A stretch of DNA of 55,269 nucleotides from contig CALVXD010000004.1 of assembly GCA_944368815.1 (NCBI GenBank), positions 1-55,269 of the forward strand, given 5' to 3'. Both the position numbers and the translations under genes were made by a program. Source of the DNA: an uncultured Bacilli bacterium. Its GTDB lineage: Bacteria; Bacillota_I; Bacilli_A; RF39; UBA660. Below, in pieces: positions 7,656-16,092 of the stretch. Every line of letters starts with the position of its first letter. The stretch's first letter is position 1. The notes under the pieces were generated by a model. That model made no database searches. It saw nothing but the letters and a program-made list of their open reading frames with translations, and was not told the DNA's origin.

Positions 7656-8780
7656 ATGGCTGTATATAAAGATAATAGACCTACTAAAGATGGTAAGATA
7701 TGGTTTTTCAAAACCCAATATGAAGATTTTGATGGAACTAAGAAACCAAAGAAATCAGGAAGATTTGCTACTAAGAAAGAAGCTGAACAAGCTGAGTTAG
7801 AATTTAAAATTTCATTACATGAAAAAGTTAATCATAATGAAATAACCTTTGAAGAAATGATTAAGTTATTTCTAAATTTCAAAAAGAAAAGAGTTCGAGA
7901 AACTACTTATTATAACTATGGTAATAAAATACCTTATTTAAAACCTTTATTTAAAGTTAAGTTAAAAGACTTTAACTACTCTCATTTTAAGAGATGGCAT
8001 GATTATATGGATTATGAAACAACACTTGCTACAAGAACAAAAAATGATATTTATAAGTTTCTTAAATCTATACTTAATTATGCTACTGCATGGTATGAAT
8101 TTAGTTTTGTTAAAGTATATCCTAAAATGACTAACTTTAATAATCCAAACGAATTACCACCTGAGCAATTATGTTTTACTTATGATGAATTTAAACAATT
8201 TATAGAAGTTGAAGAAGATATTAAATGGCAAGCTACATTTAGAATACTTTATTATTGTGGTCTTAGAAAAGGAGAACTTAGAGGATTACAATGGAAAGAT
8301 ATTGATTTAGAAAGAAAAACATTAAGTGTTAGAAAGCAAATTACTGATCGTTGTGGAACGGTTAAGAAATTTAAATTTGTGGTGCCAAAAACCCAAAATA
8401 GTATAAGAACCTTAAAGATGCCTGAAATACTCGTAAATAGTCTTAAAAAGGCTAAATTAGAGGCTAAACAACTAAATGGTTTTAATGAAAATTATTTTGT
8501 AGCTGGAGATGTATTTCCAATAAGTAGTAATGCTCTTGCCGATCGTAAAAATACCAATTGCGAAAAAGCGGGTGTTAAACAAATTAGATTACATGATTTC
8601 AGACATTCCTGCGCATCACTGTTAATTAATAAAGGCGCTAATATTCAAGTGGTTGCTAAATATTTAGGACATACAAAAATAGAAGAAACATTAAAAACTT
8701 ATTCACATTTATTCATTAGCACATTAGATGAAATAATAAATGTTATAGATACTTTAGAAGATAACAAAACCGATGATTAG
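7656..8780 (+). CDS. int: Tyrosine recombinase / integrase
   Basis: This 374-residue integrase of the phage/ICE type catalyses site-specific integration and excision. Residues 1-55 form an AP2-like arm-binding region (GKIWFFKTQYED, then GRFATKKEAEQAE). Residues 60-165 form a SAM-like core-binding domain, and 170-360 the catalytic domain. The catalytic set is complete: Arg204 (GLRKGELRG), Lys245, His313-x-x-Arg316, His339 and nucleophile Tyr349 (TYSH). The stop codon overlaps that of the convergent RelA/SpoT-domain gene in a shared TTAG. It reads with the repressor, as in SaPI-type islands. The attachment site was not located. Confidence 0.93.
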   Translation: MAVYKDNRPTKDGKIWFFKTQYEDFDGTKKPKKSGRFATKKEAEQAELEFKISLHEKVNHNEITFEEMIKLFLNFKKKRVRETTYYNYGNKIPYLKPLFKVKLKDFNYSHFKRWHDYMDYETTLATRTKNDIYKFLKSILNYATAWYEFSFVKVYPKMTNFNNPNELPPEQLCFTYDEFKQFIEVEEDIKWQATFRILYYCGLRKGELRGLQWKDIDLERKTLSVRKQITDRCGTVKKFKFVVPKTQNSIRTLKMPEILVNSLKKAKLEAKQLNGFNENYFVAGDVFPISSNALADRKNTNCEKAGVKQIRLHDFRHSCASLLINKGANIQVVAKYLGHTKIEETLKTYSHLFISTLDEIINVIDTLEDNKTDD

Positions 8781-8800
8781 TTTTCATCGATATTTTTGTT
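8771..8800. terminator. Bidirectional terminator at overlapping stop codons
   Basis: CGATGA (8771-8776) pairs with TCATCG (8784-8789) around a seven-base loop that contains both stop codons. T-rich sequence follows on both strands. It serves the convergent int and RelA/SpoT-domain genes. Confidence 0.6.
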
Positions 8801-11593
8801 TTCAAGATTGTATTTAGTTTCTTTTATTATTCTATCCTTATCTCTTTTATTTTTTTCATCTTGATATAATATTTTAAATCTCACGATTTCCTTATTTACA
8901 AATTCCTTAACTTTTTTATTTTTTGATTTTAGGCCTTTAAAAAACATATATTTTTCGTTAAAAGAATTTGCAATACCATATTCTCCTGTAACAACTCCAG
9001 TATTGAATAAAAGGCAGTCAATTTCATTTAATAATTTATCATTGGAATCAATTTTTGATATTATATATTCGTATATTTTCCAGCAAGATAATGAAGCATC
9101 AAATAATCTGCATAAATCAATTACTTTTGTATAACTATCATAATCATCATTTTCTTTTAAATACTCAAGTACATCATCACCTAATTCATCATTATATTCG
9201 CCAATTAAGTAATGTATATAATTAGAAATTTTATAATAATCATTTGCTTTTAACAATTCCATACAAAGTTTTAAATTATTATATTTTTCTTCATTATAAT
9301 TAGAACTACCTGTTAGATTAATATGACTGTATGAATTGTATAAATTGCTATTTGGATTATCTTTTATTCTTTGCTTAAGTAGATTTCTTAAATCTTCGGG
9401 ATATTTTTCAAACAAGTCGTTTAAGAAGAACTCGTCTAATCTATTAAATTCACTATATCTAAAATTTTCTAACAATATACAAATTTCAGTATAGTTATAT
9501 TCTTCTATAATCTTTTTCTCAGTATGGGGGTTATATAATATTTCAGCCATGATTCCCTTAGTAATACTATTATATTTTTTTATTATATTTAGTGCATAAT
9601 CTTTATGTTCTTTATTAATTACTAAATCAATGTTATTAAATATAAGTTTTACTATCCTAATTTCCAAATTTTCGCTTTTAGTTTTTTCAGAAAATGCTAT
9701 TAATTTATTTATAATATTTAGATCTATATTTCCTGCTCGAAGCATCGCCTCAATAATTTTTTCTGCTTTACTCTCATTGTCTATTGTAAATTGGTAGTTC
9801 TTATCCTTTTTTATTATTCCGAGTAATATGAATTCATTCCACTTTATTTCAATTATTTCCTTGCCATATTTTTCTAACGATCCTATATCAATTAAAAATC
9901 TTCCAGCATTATAAACATTCAAATTATTAATATCTTCATTATCCATTGTATTTAGTATAGCTATAATTTCTTTAACATTACCGTCATTAAAGTTTTTAAT
10001 ATATTCATTTAAGTAATTAGTTCTAAATTCTTCTTTTTCAGAATACTTTGCTCCTGGTATTTCATCAATAAAAAAGTTAAATAGCATTGCATATATATTT
10101 TGAATTTTATCTTTCTTTAATTTTTTATAGAATTTGCTATTTTTTAGTTTTGTATTTTCCCAAGCACTTACAGACTTATATAATTCATTTTTGCTATATA
10201 CATCAATTTCATCATAATTATCATAAAATAACTCATATATTGGATTATAGTCAAATATATCTGTATTTCTTTCTAAATCACAATTAATATTAATTAATGC
10301 ATGCAATGCATTCTTAGAATGTCGAGTAAAGAAAATATCAAATATTACTTTTATTGCCTTATATATTTTATCTTTATAATTTTCGTTAGGGTTTACCTTA
10401 TTACTTATAAAAGATATTTTATTCATCCCTACTTCTTCGCAGTAATTGTAATTTATATTGCAAAAGTATTCAGCTAGTTTTATTCTGACATAATCATCTA
10501 AATCTTTATCAAATATAGTTGAATAAACTATCTCATGGATATTATAGTTGGCAAAACCTCTATTTGAATCAACTTTATCAGAAATCACTAAATTTTCTAT
10601 AAATTTATCAAACTTTTCTATTATATTATTATCTACTGATATCATATATAAAATGGAAATTATACTTTTAAAATCATCAATCCATAAGTATTTATAACTT
10701 TGCAAATATTCTAACAGTTTACCATATTTGTATTCATATGTATCATAATTTAATAATTTAGCAGATTCAGCAGGTAATTCACCAAACTTTTTAACTATCG
10801 AGTATATTATTCCAGAATCATATATTTTTTTGTATTTTTCCTCATATTCATTAACCAATGGAATAACCTCGATCATCTTATTGATTATTTCTTCTAACTC
10901 ATTTAAAGATTTAACCGACTTTAATCTCTCGTTAAAATCTTCACCTAATAATATTTCTATATTTTTAGCCCCAGTTTTAATGCTATATACACGCCTATTA
11001 ATAAATTCTAGACTAGCCATTATCTTCAATATATCTTTCCTAACGTTTTCAAATGTATTCTTGATTTTGTCATATTCTTTACCATCTTTTGATTGTAATT
11101 CATCTATGTCTTTATAAATTATATTATGTCCAAATTCATTCATGGCATGAGATAACAATGTCGTCAATTGTATTTCACATAATAACCCTTTAAATTTATT
11201 AAAATCCTTTTTTAATGAAACAGTTATGTTAATGCCATCATACTCCATAATGTCTTCTGATGGTCTATATGATTTAACATTAAATTCATCATAGATAATA
11301 CTATTAAATTTTTTTAATTCTTCTTCATCATAAAAAATAACTCTTACGCCACTAAGATCATTTATCTTCTTTATATCTTTACAAACGCCATTTATTATTT
11401 TTTCAGTCAACTTATTTTCCAATGAGTCATAAGATTTAACACGACTACTTAAAGACTGATATTTTATCCCGTTTTCAATAAGAATATTTTTTACTTTATT
11501 TTCAATATAAGATGTATATTCTACATATATCAGCTGAGATGATAAATACTCTTTCAACATTTGTTCTTTTGCTTTTTTAATTTTTTCAGACAT
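8777..11593 (-). CDS. Large RelA/SpoT-domain protein, candidate defence toxin
   Basis: This 938-residue protein has an N-terminal nucleotide pyrophosphokinase-like domain of the RelA/SpoT family. RVKS (51-54), DLSGVR (79-84), EIQ (140-142) and HAMNEFGHNIIYK (149-161) match conserved blocks of (p)ppGpp synthetases. There is no HD hydrolase domain and no TGS/ACT region. Two usual residues differ: QLTT replaces QxRT, and the region normally holding a conserved YxSxH has YDGINI. The remaining 750 residues are helical, rich in Ile, Lys, Asn and Glu, and unrecognised, possibly a HEAT/ARM-like scaffold. GGAGG precedes the ATG. The island location and fused sensor-like region suggest a toxSAS/CapRel-like anti-phage protein. 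This is inference. Confidence 0.75.
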   Translation of the reverse strand: MSEKIKKAKEQMLKEYLSSQLIYVEYTSYIENKVKNILIENGIKYQSLSSRVKSYDSLENKLTEKIINGVCKDIKKINDLSGVRVIFYDEEELKKFNSIIYDEFNVKSYRPSEDIMEYDGINITVSLKKDFNKFKGLLCEIQLTTLLSHAMNEFGHNIIYKDIDELQSKDGKEYDKIKNTFENVRKDILKIMASLEFINRRVYSIKTGAKNIEILLGEDFNERLKSVKSLNELEEIINKMIEVIPLVNEYEEKYKKIYDSGIIYSIVKKFGELPAESAKLLNYDTYEYKYGKLLEYLQSYKYLWIDDFKSIISILYMISVDNNIIEKFDKFIENLVISDKVDSNRGFANYNIHEIVYSTIFDKDLDDYVRIKLAEYFCNINYNYCEEVGMNKISFISNKVNPNENYKDKIYKAIKVIFDIFFTRHSKNALHALININCDLERNTDIFDYNPIYELFYDNYDEIDVYSKNELYKSVSAWENTKLKNSKFYKKLKKDKIQNIYAMLFNFFIDEIPGAKYSEKEEFRTNYLNEYIKNFNDGNVKEIIAILNTMDNEDINNLNVYNAGRFLIDIGSLEKYGKEIIEIKWNEFILLGIIKKDKNYQFTIDNESKAEKIIEAMLRAGNIDLNIINKLIAFSEKTKSENLEIRIVKLIFNNIDLVINKEHKDYALNIIKKYNSITKGIMAEILYNPHTEKKIIEEYNYTEICILLENFRYSEFNRLDEFFLNDLFEKYPEDLRNLLKQRIKDNPNSNLYNSYSHINLTGSSNYNEEKYNNLKLCMELLKANDYYKISNYIHYLIGEYNDELGDDVLEYLKENDDYDSYTKVIDLCRLFDASLSCWKIYEYIISKIDSNDKLLNEIDCLLFNTGVVTGEYGIANSFNEKYMFFKGLKSKNKKVKEFVNKEIVRFKILYQDEKNKRDKDRIIKETKYNLENKNIDEN

Positions 11594-11614
11594 ATATTAT
11601 CCTCCTTATAAAAG

Positions 11615-11639
11615 AAAAAACTACACTATAATTGTGTAG
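11615..11639 (-). promoter_or_regulatory. Terminator-like hairpin in the leader of the RelA/SpoT-domain gene
   Basis: On the minus strand CTACAC pairs with GTGTAG around a seven-base loop and is followed by six T. It lies between the promoter (11655-11683) and the GGAGG site, within the first 10-30 transcribed bases. It could attenuate, stabilise the mRNA, or be a DNA operator. Confidence 0.5.
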
Positions 11640-11654
11640 ATTTATTATGATTTT

Positions 11655-11683
11655 ATTATACTACTTTTACCTTAAAATGTCAG
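11655..11683 (-). promoter_or_regulatory. Promoter of the RelA/SpoT-domain gene
   Basis: The minus strand reads CTGACA, 17 bases, TATAAT. The predicted start near 11648 gives a leader of about 55 bases. Confidence 0.7.
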
Positions 11684-11712
11684 TAGATTCACTTCAATTT
11701 TAACAAAATTCC

Positions 11713-11730
11713 GTTCCCCATTTGTTCCCA
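11713..11730. repeat. GTTCCC repeats, possible integrase arm sites
   Basis: Two copies of GTTCCC (11713-11718 and 11724-11729) lie 11 bp apart, between the defence-like gene and the chromosomal small RNA. Short direct repeats of this kind often flank attachment sites of tyrosine integrases. No duplicate was found at the left of the window, so the boundary remains a guess. Confidence 0.25.
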
Positions 11731-11783
11731 AGAATTTTTAAGAAATCAACAAACGCCTTACAAACCCTTATAAACATTGACAT

Positions 11784-11880
11784 AAAAAAAGCGATAGGTC
11801 TTTCGACCTATCTTTCAGGGGGTTTTGGTTGAATCACTCCTACATTTTAGTTCGTAGAAAGCGGTCATATTATCTATGAC
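11784..11880 (-). ncRNA. Candidate small RNA of about 97 nt
   Basis: A promoter (TTGTAT, 17 bases, TACAAT at 11887-11915) predicts a start near 11880. The transcript would hold a GTCATA/TATGAC hairpin, a CTAC/GTAG hairpin and an unpaired C-rich stretch (ACCCCC). It would end in a strong terminator (GATAGGTC, GAAA loop, GACCTATC, then seven T after a GC pair, 11784-11812). No reading frame with a ribosome site is visible. It matches no RNA family I know. A C-rich single-stranded segment before the terminator is common in Firmicute regulatory RNAs that pair with ribosome binding sites. The 368-bp gap around it holds nothing else apart from the features listed. Confidence 0.5.
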
Positions 11881-11886
11881 ATTATC

Positions 11887-11915
11887 ATTGTAATATATTA
11901 CCAAATAAAATACAA
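11887..11915 (-). promoter_or_regulatory. Promoter of the candidate small RNA
   Basis: TTGTAT and TACAAT with exact 17-base spacing on the minus strand, about 45 bp downstream of the recG stop codon. Confidence 0.5.
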
Positions 11916-11961
11916 TACTTTTTTAAACACTTTACATTTTATTTTTTTAGAGTGTAAACCA

Positions 11962-13962
11962 TTAGTCAAGATACTCTGTTTTCATAAGTTCTTGCTTGAC
12001 ACTATCGTAGAGACCTGTTTCATCATTTAATATCTCATTAATATAATAGTCAGCATCCTCTTTTGCCTTTAACATCATCTTAAAATCTCTATTAACATTA
12101 GCAAGAACAAGTCCTGTTTCTCCACTTTGTCTTATGCCAAATAAATCTCCTTCACCCCTATTTTGGAAATCATATTCACTAATTTCAAAACCATCATTAC
12201 ATCTTTCTAACATCTTAAGTCTTTCTTGATATTCTTTAGCAATTAATACGCAATAACTTTGTATGTCTCCTCTTCCTACTCTACCTCTTAACTGATGTAA
12301 AGTGGATAGTCCAAATAAATTAGCATTAAATATAACTATCATACTAGCATTAGGTACATTGACACCGACTTCTATTACTGTTGTAGATATTAATATATCT
12401 ATTTTTTTCTTCTCAAAATCTGCCATAACATTACTCTTATCTTTTGAGTCCATCTTACCATGTATTGATCCTATCTTACATATCTTACCAAATGCTTTCT
12501 TCATCTTTTCTTCTAAGTCAGTTACACTTTCTTTTTCATCACTATCTTCATCAATTGAAGGGGCAATTACATATATTTGGTGTCCTTTATCTAATTCTTC
12601 TTTCATTAGATTTAAAACATCATATATATCTTTTTCTTTTTTAAAGTATGTTATTATTTCTTTTCTTCCTACTGGTTTAGTCTTAATACTAGATACATCC
12701 ATATCTCCATATATAGTAAGAGCATATGTTCTTGGAATTGGAGTAGCACTCATTGATAAAATATCTGGAGTCTCTCCTTTGTTTTTGAAAGTATCTCTTT
12801 GATTTACCCCAAACCTATGTTGTTCATCAGTTATAACTAATCCTAAATTCTTATATTTTATTTGTTCTTGAATAAGAGATTGTGTTCCAATTATTAAATC
12901 AATTTCTCCACTTTCTAATTTTTCATATATTTCTTCTTTTTTCTTTTTTGAAGTAGATGATGTAAGTAATTCTATATTTATTTTTTCATCTTTAAATAAT
13001 TCTTGGGCATTTAAATAATGTTGATTTGCAAGTATTTCTGTAGGTACCATCATTGCAGTTTGATAGCCCGCTAGAAAGTTTCCATAACTAGCAATAAATG
13101 CTATAACTGTTTTACCACTTCCAACGTCACCTTGTAAAAGTCTATTCATTCTTTTAGTACTATTTAAATCCTTAATAATATCTTCTTCCGCTTTTAATTG
13201 GTCAATAGTTAATTTAAATGGTAACTTACTTATAAATTCATTTATTTTATCTTGACTAATATTTCTTGATATTGCTTTCTTATCATTATTTATTTTTAAT
13301 TTCATATAATTAATTTTTAATAAATACATAAATAATTCTTCATATTTAAGTCTTTGTCTTGCTTTCTTTAAAGATAATATATCACTTGGAAAATGAACTT
13401 GATATAAAGCATCATTAATATTAAATAAATTATATTTTTCTATAATGCTAGTTGGTAATATATCATTTTCTTTCTCTTTATTAAGAAAAGCACTTGATAT
13501 AAACTTTGATATATTTTTTGAAGACAAACCACTAGTAGAATGATATACTGCTTCTATTTTTGGTTCTATAGGTAGCTTTTCAAATCTTACTTCACTAGCT
13601 ACAATTGTATTTTTAACTTTATCATATTTACCTATTATCGTTATATCTTTACCTGACTTTAATTCATCATATAAATATACTTGATTATAAATACTAATAT
13701 TTAAAATAGTCTTCTTATTACTAATTCTAAATATCATTTTTTTAAGTCCTCTATTTAAATATATAATGGTAGGACCTCCCTCCACTACTCCGTCAATTAC
13801 TACTTTTGCTCCATCCTCTAAATTAGTAATATCACTTCTTTTTAATATATCATATCTATATGGATAAAATCTTATTAAATCATTTTGATTATGAATATGA
13901 AGTTTCCCTAATAACTCTGCTGTTTTAGGGCCTATTCCTTGTATACTTTCTAAATCATTCAT
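11962..13962 (-). CDS. recG: ATP-dependent DNA helicase RecG
   Basis: This branch-migration helicase reverses stalled replication forks and processes recombination intermediates. The 666 residues match the family in length and order. An HhH-like start (SIQGIGPKTAELLG) and OB-fold wedge domain (about 50-150) precede the helicase domains, with Walker A GDVGSGKT near 280 and the RecG-type DEQHRFGVNQR box near 376. A C-terminal helicase domain ends in the LRGRVGRG motif and the TRG-like region. The ATG follows an AGGTG site, with TATAAT about 30 bp upstream. It stands alone between the small RNA and the activase gene. Confidence 0.97.
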   Translation of the reverse strand: MNDLESIQGIGPKTAELLGKLHIHNQNDLIRFYPYRYDILKRSDITNLEDGAKVVIDGVVEGGPTIIYLNRGLKKMIFRISNKKTILNISIYNQVYLYDELKSGKDITIIGKYDKVKNTIVASEVRFEKLPIEPKIEAVYHSTSGLSSKNISKFISSAFLNKEKENDILPTSIIEKYNLFNINDALYQVHFPSDILSLKKARQRLKYEELFMYLLKINYMKLKINNDKKAISRNISQDKINEFISKLPFKLTIDQLKAEEDIIKDLNSTKRMNRLLQGDVGSGKTVIAFIASYGNFLAGYQTAMMVPTEILANQHYLNAQELFKDEKINIELLTSSTSKKKKEEIYEKLESGEIDLIIGTQSLIQEQIKYKNLGLVITDEQHRFGVNQRDTFKNKGETPDILSMSATPIPRTYALTIYGDMDVSSIKTKPVGRKEIITYFKKEKDIYDVLNLMKEELDKGHQIYVIAPSIDEDSDEKESVTDLEEKMKKAFGKICKIGSIHGKMDSKDKSNVMADFEKKKIDILISTTVIEVGVNVPNASMIVIFNANLFGLSTLHQLRGRVGRGDIQSYCVLIAKEYQERLKMLERCNDGFEISEYDFQNRGEGDLFGIRQSGETGLVLANVNRDFKMMLKAKEDADYYINEILNDETGLYDSVKQELMKTEYLD

Positions 13963-14034
13963 ATTTTAACACCTACTTTATAATAAGATTATACCATATA
14001 AGTTAAAAAATTTACATAAAGTTACTTTCTAGTT

Positions 14035-14059
14035 AAAAAAAGATACCAGTTAAGGTATC
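14035..14059 (-). terminator. Terminator of the activase gene
   Basis: A GATACC/GGTATC stem with a six-base loop directly follows the stop codon and is followed by seven T on the minus strand. Confidence 0.75.
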
Positions 14060-15013
14060 CTATACTCTTTGTTTAACTTCTCCTTTTTCACATCTATTTC
14101 CCCAGGCATCGATAATTCTATTATCTCTACTTACACATATTATTTCACAGTTATTCGCACATCTATGACATTCTATTCCTCTTGTTTCAAAAGATACATC
14201 TTCTATATCAAATGAGAAATTAATTTCATCTTCTTTTTTAGATAGAATAGCGACTCCTAAAGCCCCCGTTAAATGAGAATTAGGGTCTACTATTATTTTT
14301 TCCCCGGTTACTTCTTCAAATGCTGCAATTACTCCAACATTCTTACTTACTCCACCTTGGAATACTATTGGTGTCCTAATTTTTTTCCCTTTACCAACAT
14401 TATTTAAATAGTTAGTAACTACTGCTTTGCAAAGTCCTGCAATTATATCTTCTTTTTTATGACCAATTTGGGCTTTATGAACTAAATCAGACTCAGCAAA
14501 GACTGTACATCTTGCCGCTATTCTAGTAGGATTTTTACTAGTTAATGCTATTTTACCAAAGTCTTCAACAGCTACTCCGAGTCTTCTTGCTTGGCTAGAT
14601 AAAAAAGATCCTGTTCCAGCCGCACATAAAGTATTCATTGCATAATCAGTAACTACACCATCATCTAATATAATAATTTTAGAGTCTTGACCTCCTATTT
14701 CAAATATTGTTTTAACATCAGGATACAATGATGTTGTACCTATTGCATGAGCAGTTATTTCATTTTTAATAATACTTGCTCCAAGTATAGTTCCTATTAA
14801 TTTTCTAGCACTACCAGTAGTACCTACTCCTACTACTTGGTATTCATTTATATTTAAATTATTTTTCAAACTTTTTATTAATTTTTTTACTGCCCCAATG
14901 GGGTCTCCTTCAGTTCTTAAATAATCACTTGCTAAAATATTATTATTTTCATCTATTACTACTCCTTTAGTAGAAATACTTCCAATATCGACTCCTAAAT
15001 ATGCTTTTTTCAT
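14060..15013 (-). CDS. Acyl-CoA dehydratase activase (BadF/HgdC family)
   Basis: This ASKHA-fold ATPase resembles the activator component of 2-hydroxyacyl-CoA dehydratases. It drives electrons into the dehydratase through a [4Fe-4S] cluster held at a homodimer interface. The 317 residues show the phosphate-1 loop GVDIGSISTKG at the N-terminus, FEIGGQDSK near 122, and the cluster-type cysteines in TLCAAGTGSF and ARCTVF. An added cysteine-rich tail has CHRCANNC and GNRCEKG. No dehydratase subunit is nearby, so the partner is unknown. It may instead belong to the activase-related proteins with uncharacterised substrates. It has an extended -10 (TGT-TATAAT, minus strand, 15055-15063) and its own terminator. 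Confidence 0.85.
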   Translation of the reverse strand: MKKAYLGVDIGSISTKGVVIDENNNILASDYLRTEGDPIGAVKKLIKSLKNNLNINEYQVVGVGTTGSARKLIGTILGASIIKNEITAHAIGTTSLYPDVKTIFEIGGQDSKIIILDDGVVTDYAMNTLCAAGTGSFLSSQARRLGVAVEDFGKIALTSKNPTRIAARCTVFAESDLVHKAQIGHKKEDIIAGLCKAVVTNYLNNVGKGKKIRTPIVFQGGVSKNVGVIAAFEEVTGEKIIVDPNSHLTGALGVAILSKKEDEINFSFDIEDVSFETRGIECHRCANNCEIICVSRDNRIIDAWGNRCEKGEVKQRV

Positions 15014-15086
15014 ATATTCCCTTCTTTCAACTAATTTTATGTAAATACATTCATATTATAACAACCATATTCAGAAAAATTTGTCG

Positions 15087-15258
15087 AAAAAAAAGCGACC
15101 TGCAAAGTCGCTTACCCGTAATAGGCTATTAATATTTATAAGGAGATCATAGTATTACTTTAAAATATATTATAGTTAGTTCACAGTAAAACTAGATTAA
15201 TAATATTAATAGTCTGTGAATTAGAATACACATAAGTAACACTATAAATTGTGTATTC
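15087..15258 (-). ncRNA. Structured RNA region between yihY and the activase gene
   Basis: This 263-bp gap has no gene on either strand. On the minus strand it holds a 9-bp hairpin (GAATACACA/TGTGTATTC, 15224-15258), a second stem-loop (TTCACAG/CTGTGAA, about 15180-15220) with an inner stem, and a terminator (AAGCGAC/GTCGCTT followed by eight T, 15087-15113). A TATAAT on the minus strand (15265-15270) would start transcription at the first hairpin. It may be a 3' end of the yihY operon, a small RNA, or a leader controlling the activase gene. I cannot assign it to a known riboswitch. Confidence 0.35.
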
Positions 15259-15276
15259 TTTATTATTATATCTAAT

Positions 15277-16083
15277 TTAATCAGAATTATTATATTTAGT
15301 AGCATTTATAGCCATACCTAATACAAAAACATAACACAAAACATACATCCATATCATTAACATAATAATTGTTGACAAATTTCCATATAAAACGTCATAT
15401 TTAGCAAAATAAGTTACATAATAAGAAAATACTACTGTACTAATTACCCATATTACTGTTGTAAAAAATGCTCCATATGTAGTTTCATTACTAGGTATTT
15501 GTTTACTTGGAGATATTGCATAAATTAATTTTATATTAAAGTAAATTATTAAAAATGATATTGGCCATTTTACTAAATCATAAATAAACATTAAGCTACC
15601 ATCAAATATTTCAATACTTTCTAAAAGTGATAATATTTGTCCTCCTAGTATTGGTACTAATAACAAGAAGAAAAGTAATATTACTATTATTATTAGAATT
15701 AATACTGATTTTATTCTATCTTTTAACATATCATTTTCTTCTACTTTATATAAAGTATTAGATGCTGTTATTATAGAATAAGTACCATTAGTAGCTACTG
15801 CAAACGCTACAATATTAAATATACCTATATTAGTATCAAATCCTTTACCAGAAATTAATGCTATTATTGTATCTGATACTTGATTAGGAAAGATATCTTT
15901 AACTAAATCTGCCACTAAATCTATTGAAATAGAAAAGTATGAAGCTACCAAAATTATAATCGTTAAAAGAGGTATTAAAGCAAGTACAAAATAGAAAGCC
16001 ATATTACCTGGTAATATATTCATTTCTGGTTTTCGTAAAACTTTAATTAACTTCTTTAAATAACGCTTTAACCTAGTCTTCAT
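15277..16083 (-). CDS. YihY/BrkB family inner membrane protein
   Basis: This 268-residue integral membrane protein has about six transmembrane helices. Family hallmarks include the N-terminal MAFYFVLALIPLL segment (about 29-41), the conserved mid-region KWPISFLIIYFNIKLIYAISPS, and the last helices with YGNLSTIIMLMIWMY. The family was once called ribonuclease BN. It is now regarded as a membrane protein of uncertain function, possibly in transport. It is the last gene of a three-gene leftward operon, nine bases after the GGDEF-protein gene. Confidence 0.88.
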   Translation of the reverse strand: MKTRLKRYLKKLIKVLRKPEMNILPGNMAFYFVLALIPLLTIIILVASYFSISIDLVADLVKDIFPNQVSDTIIALISGKGFDTNIGIFNIVAFAVATNGTYSIITASNTLYKVEENDMLKDRIKSVLILIIIVILLFFLLLVPILGGQILSLLESIEIFDGSLMFIYDLVKWPISFLIIYFNIKLIYAISPSKQIPSNETTYGAFFTTVIWVISTVVFSYYVTYFAKYDVLYGNLSTIIMLMIWMYVLCYVFVLGMAINATKYNNSD

Positions 16084-16092
16084 ACTTTCACC

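Noticed and set aside
11784-11880. tmRNA, 6S RNA or SRP RNA
   Set aside because: No T-loop or tag frame, no closed bubble structure and no GNAR domain; too short for tmRNA and 6S.
12302-12802. Rightward open frame inside recG
   Set aside because: It is antisense to the conserved helicase core of recG, has no ribosome site and gives a low-complexity Ser/Leu/Ile product.
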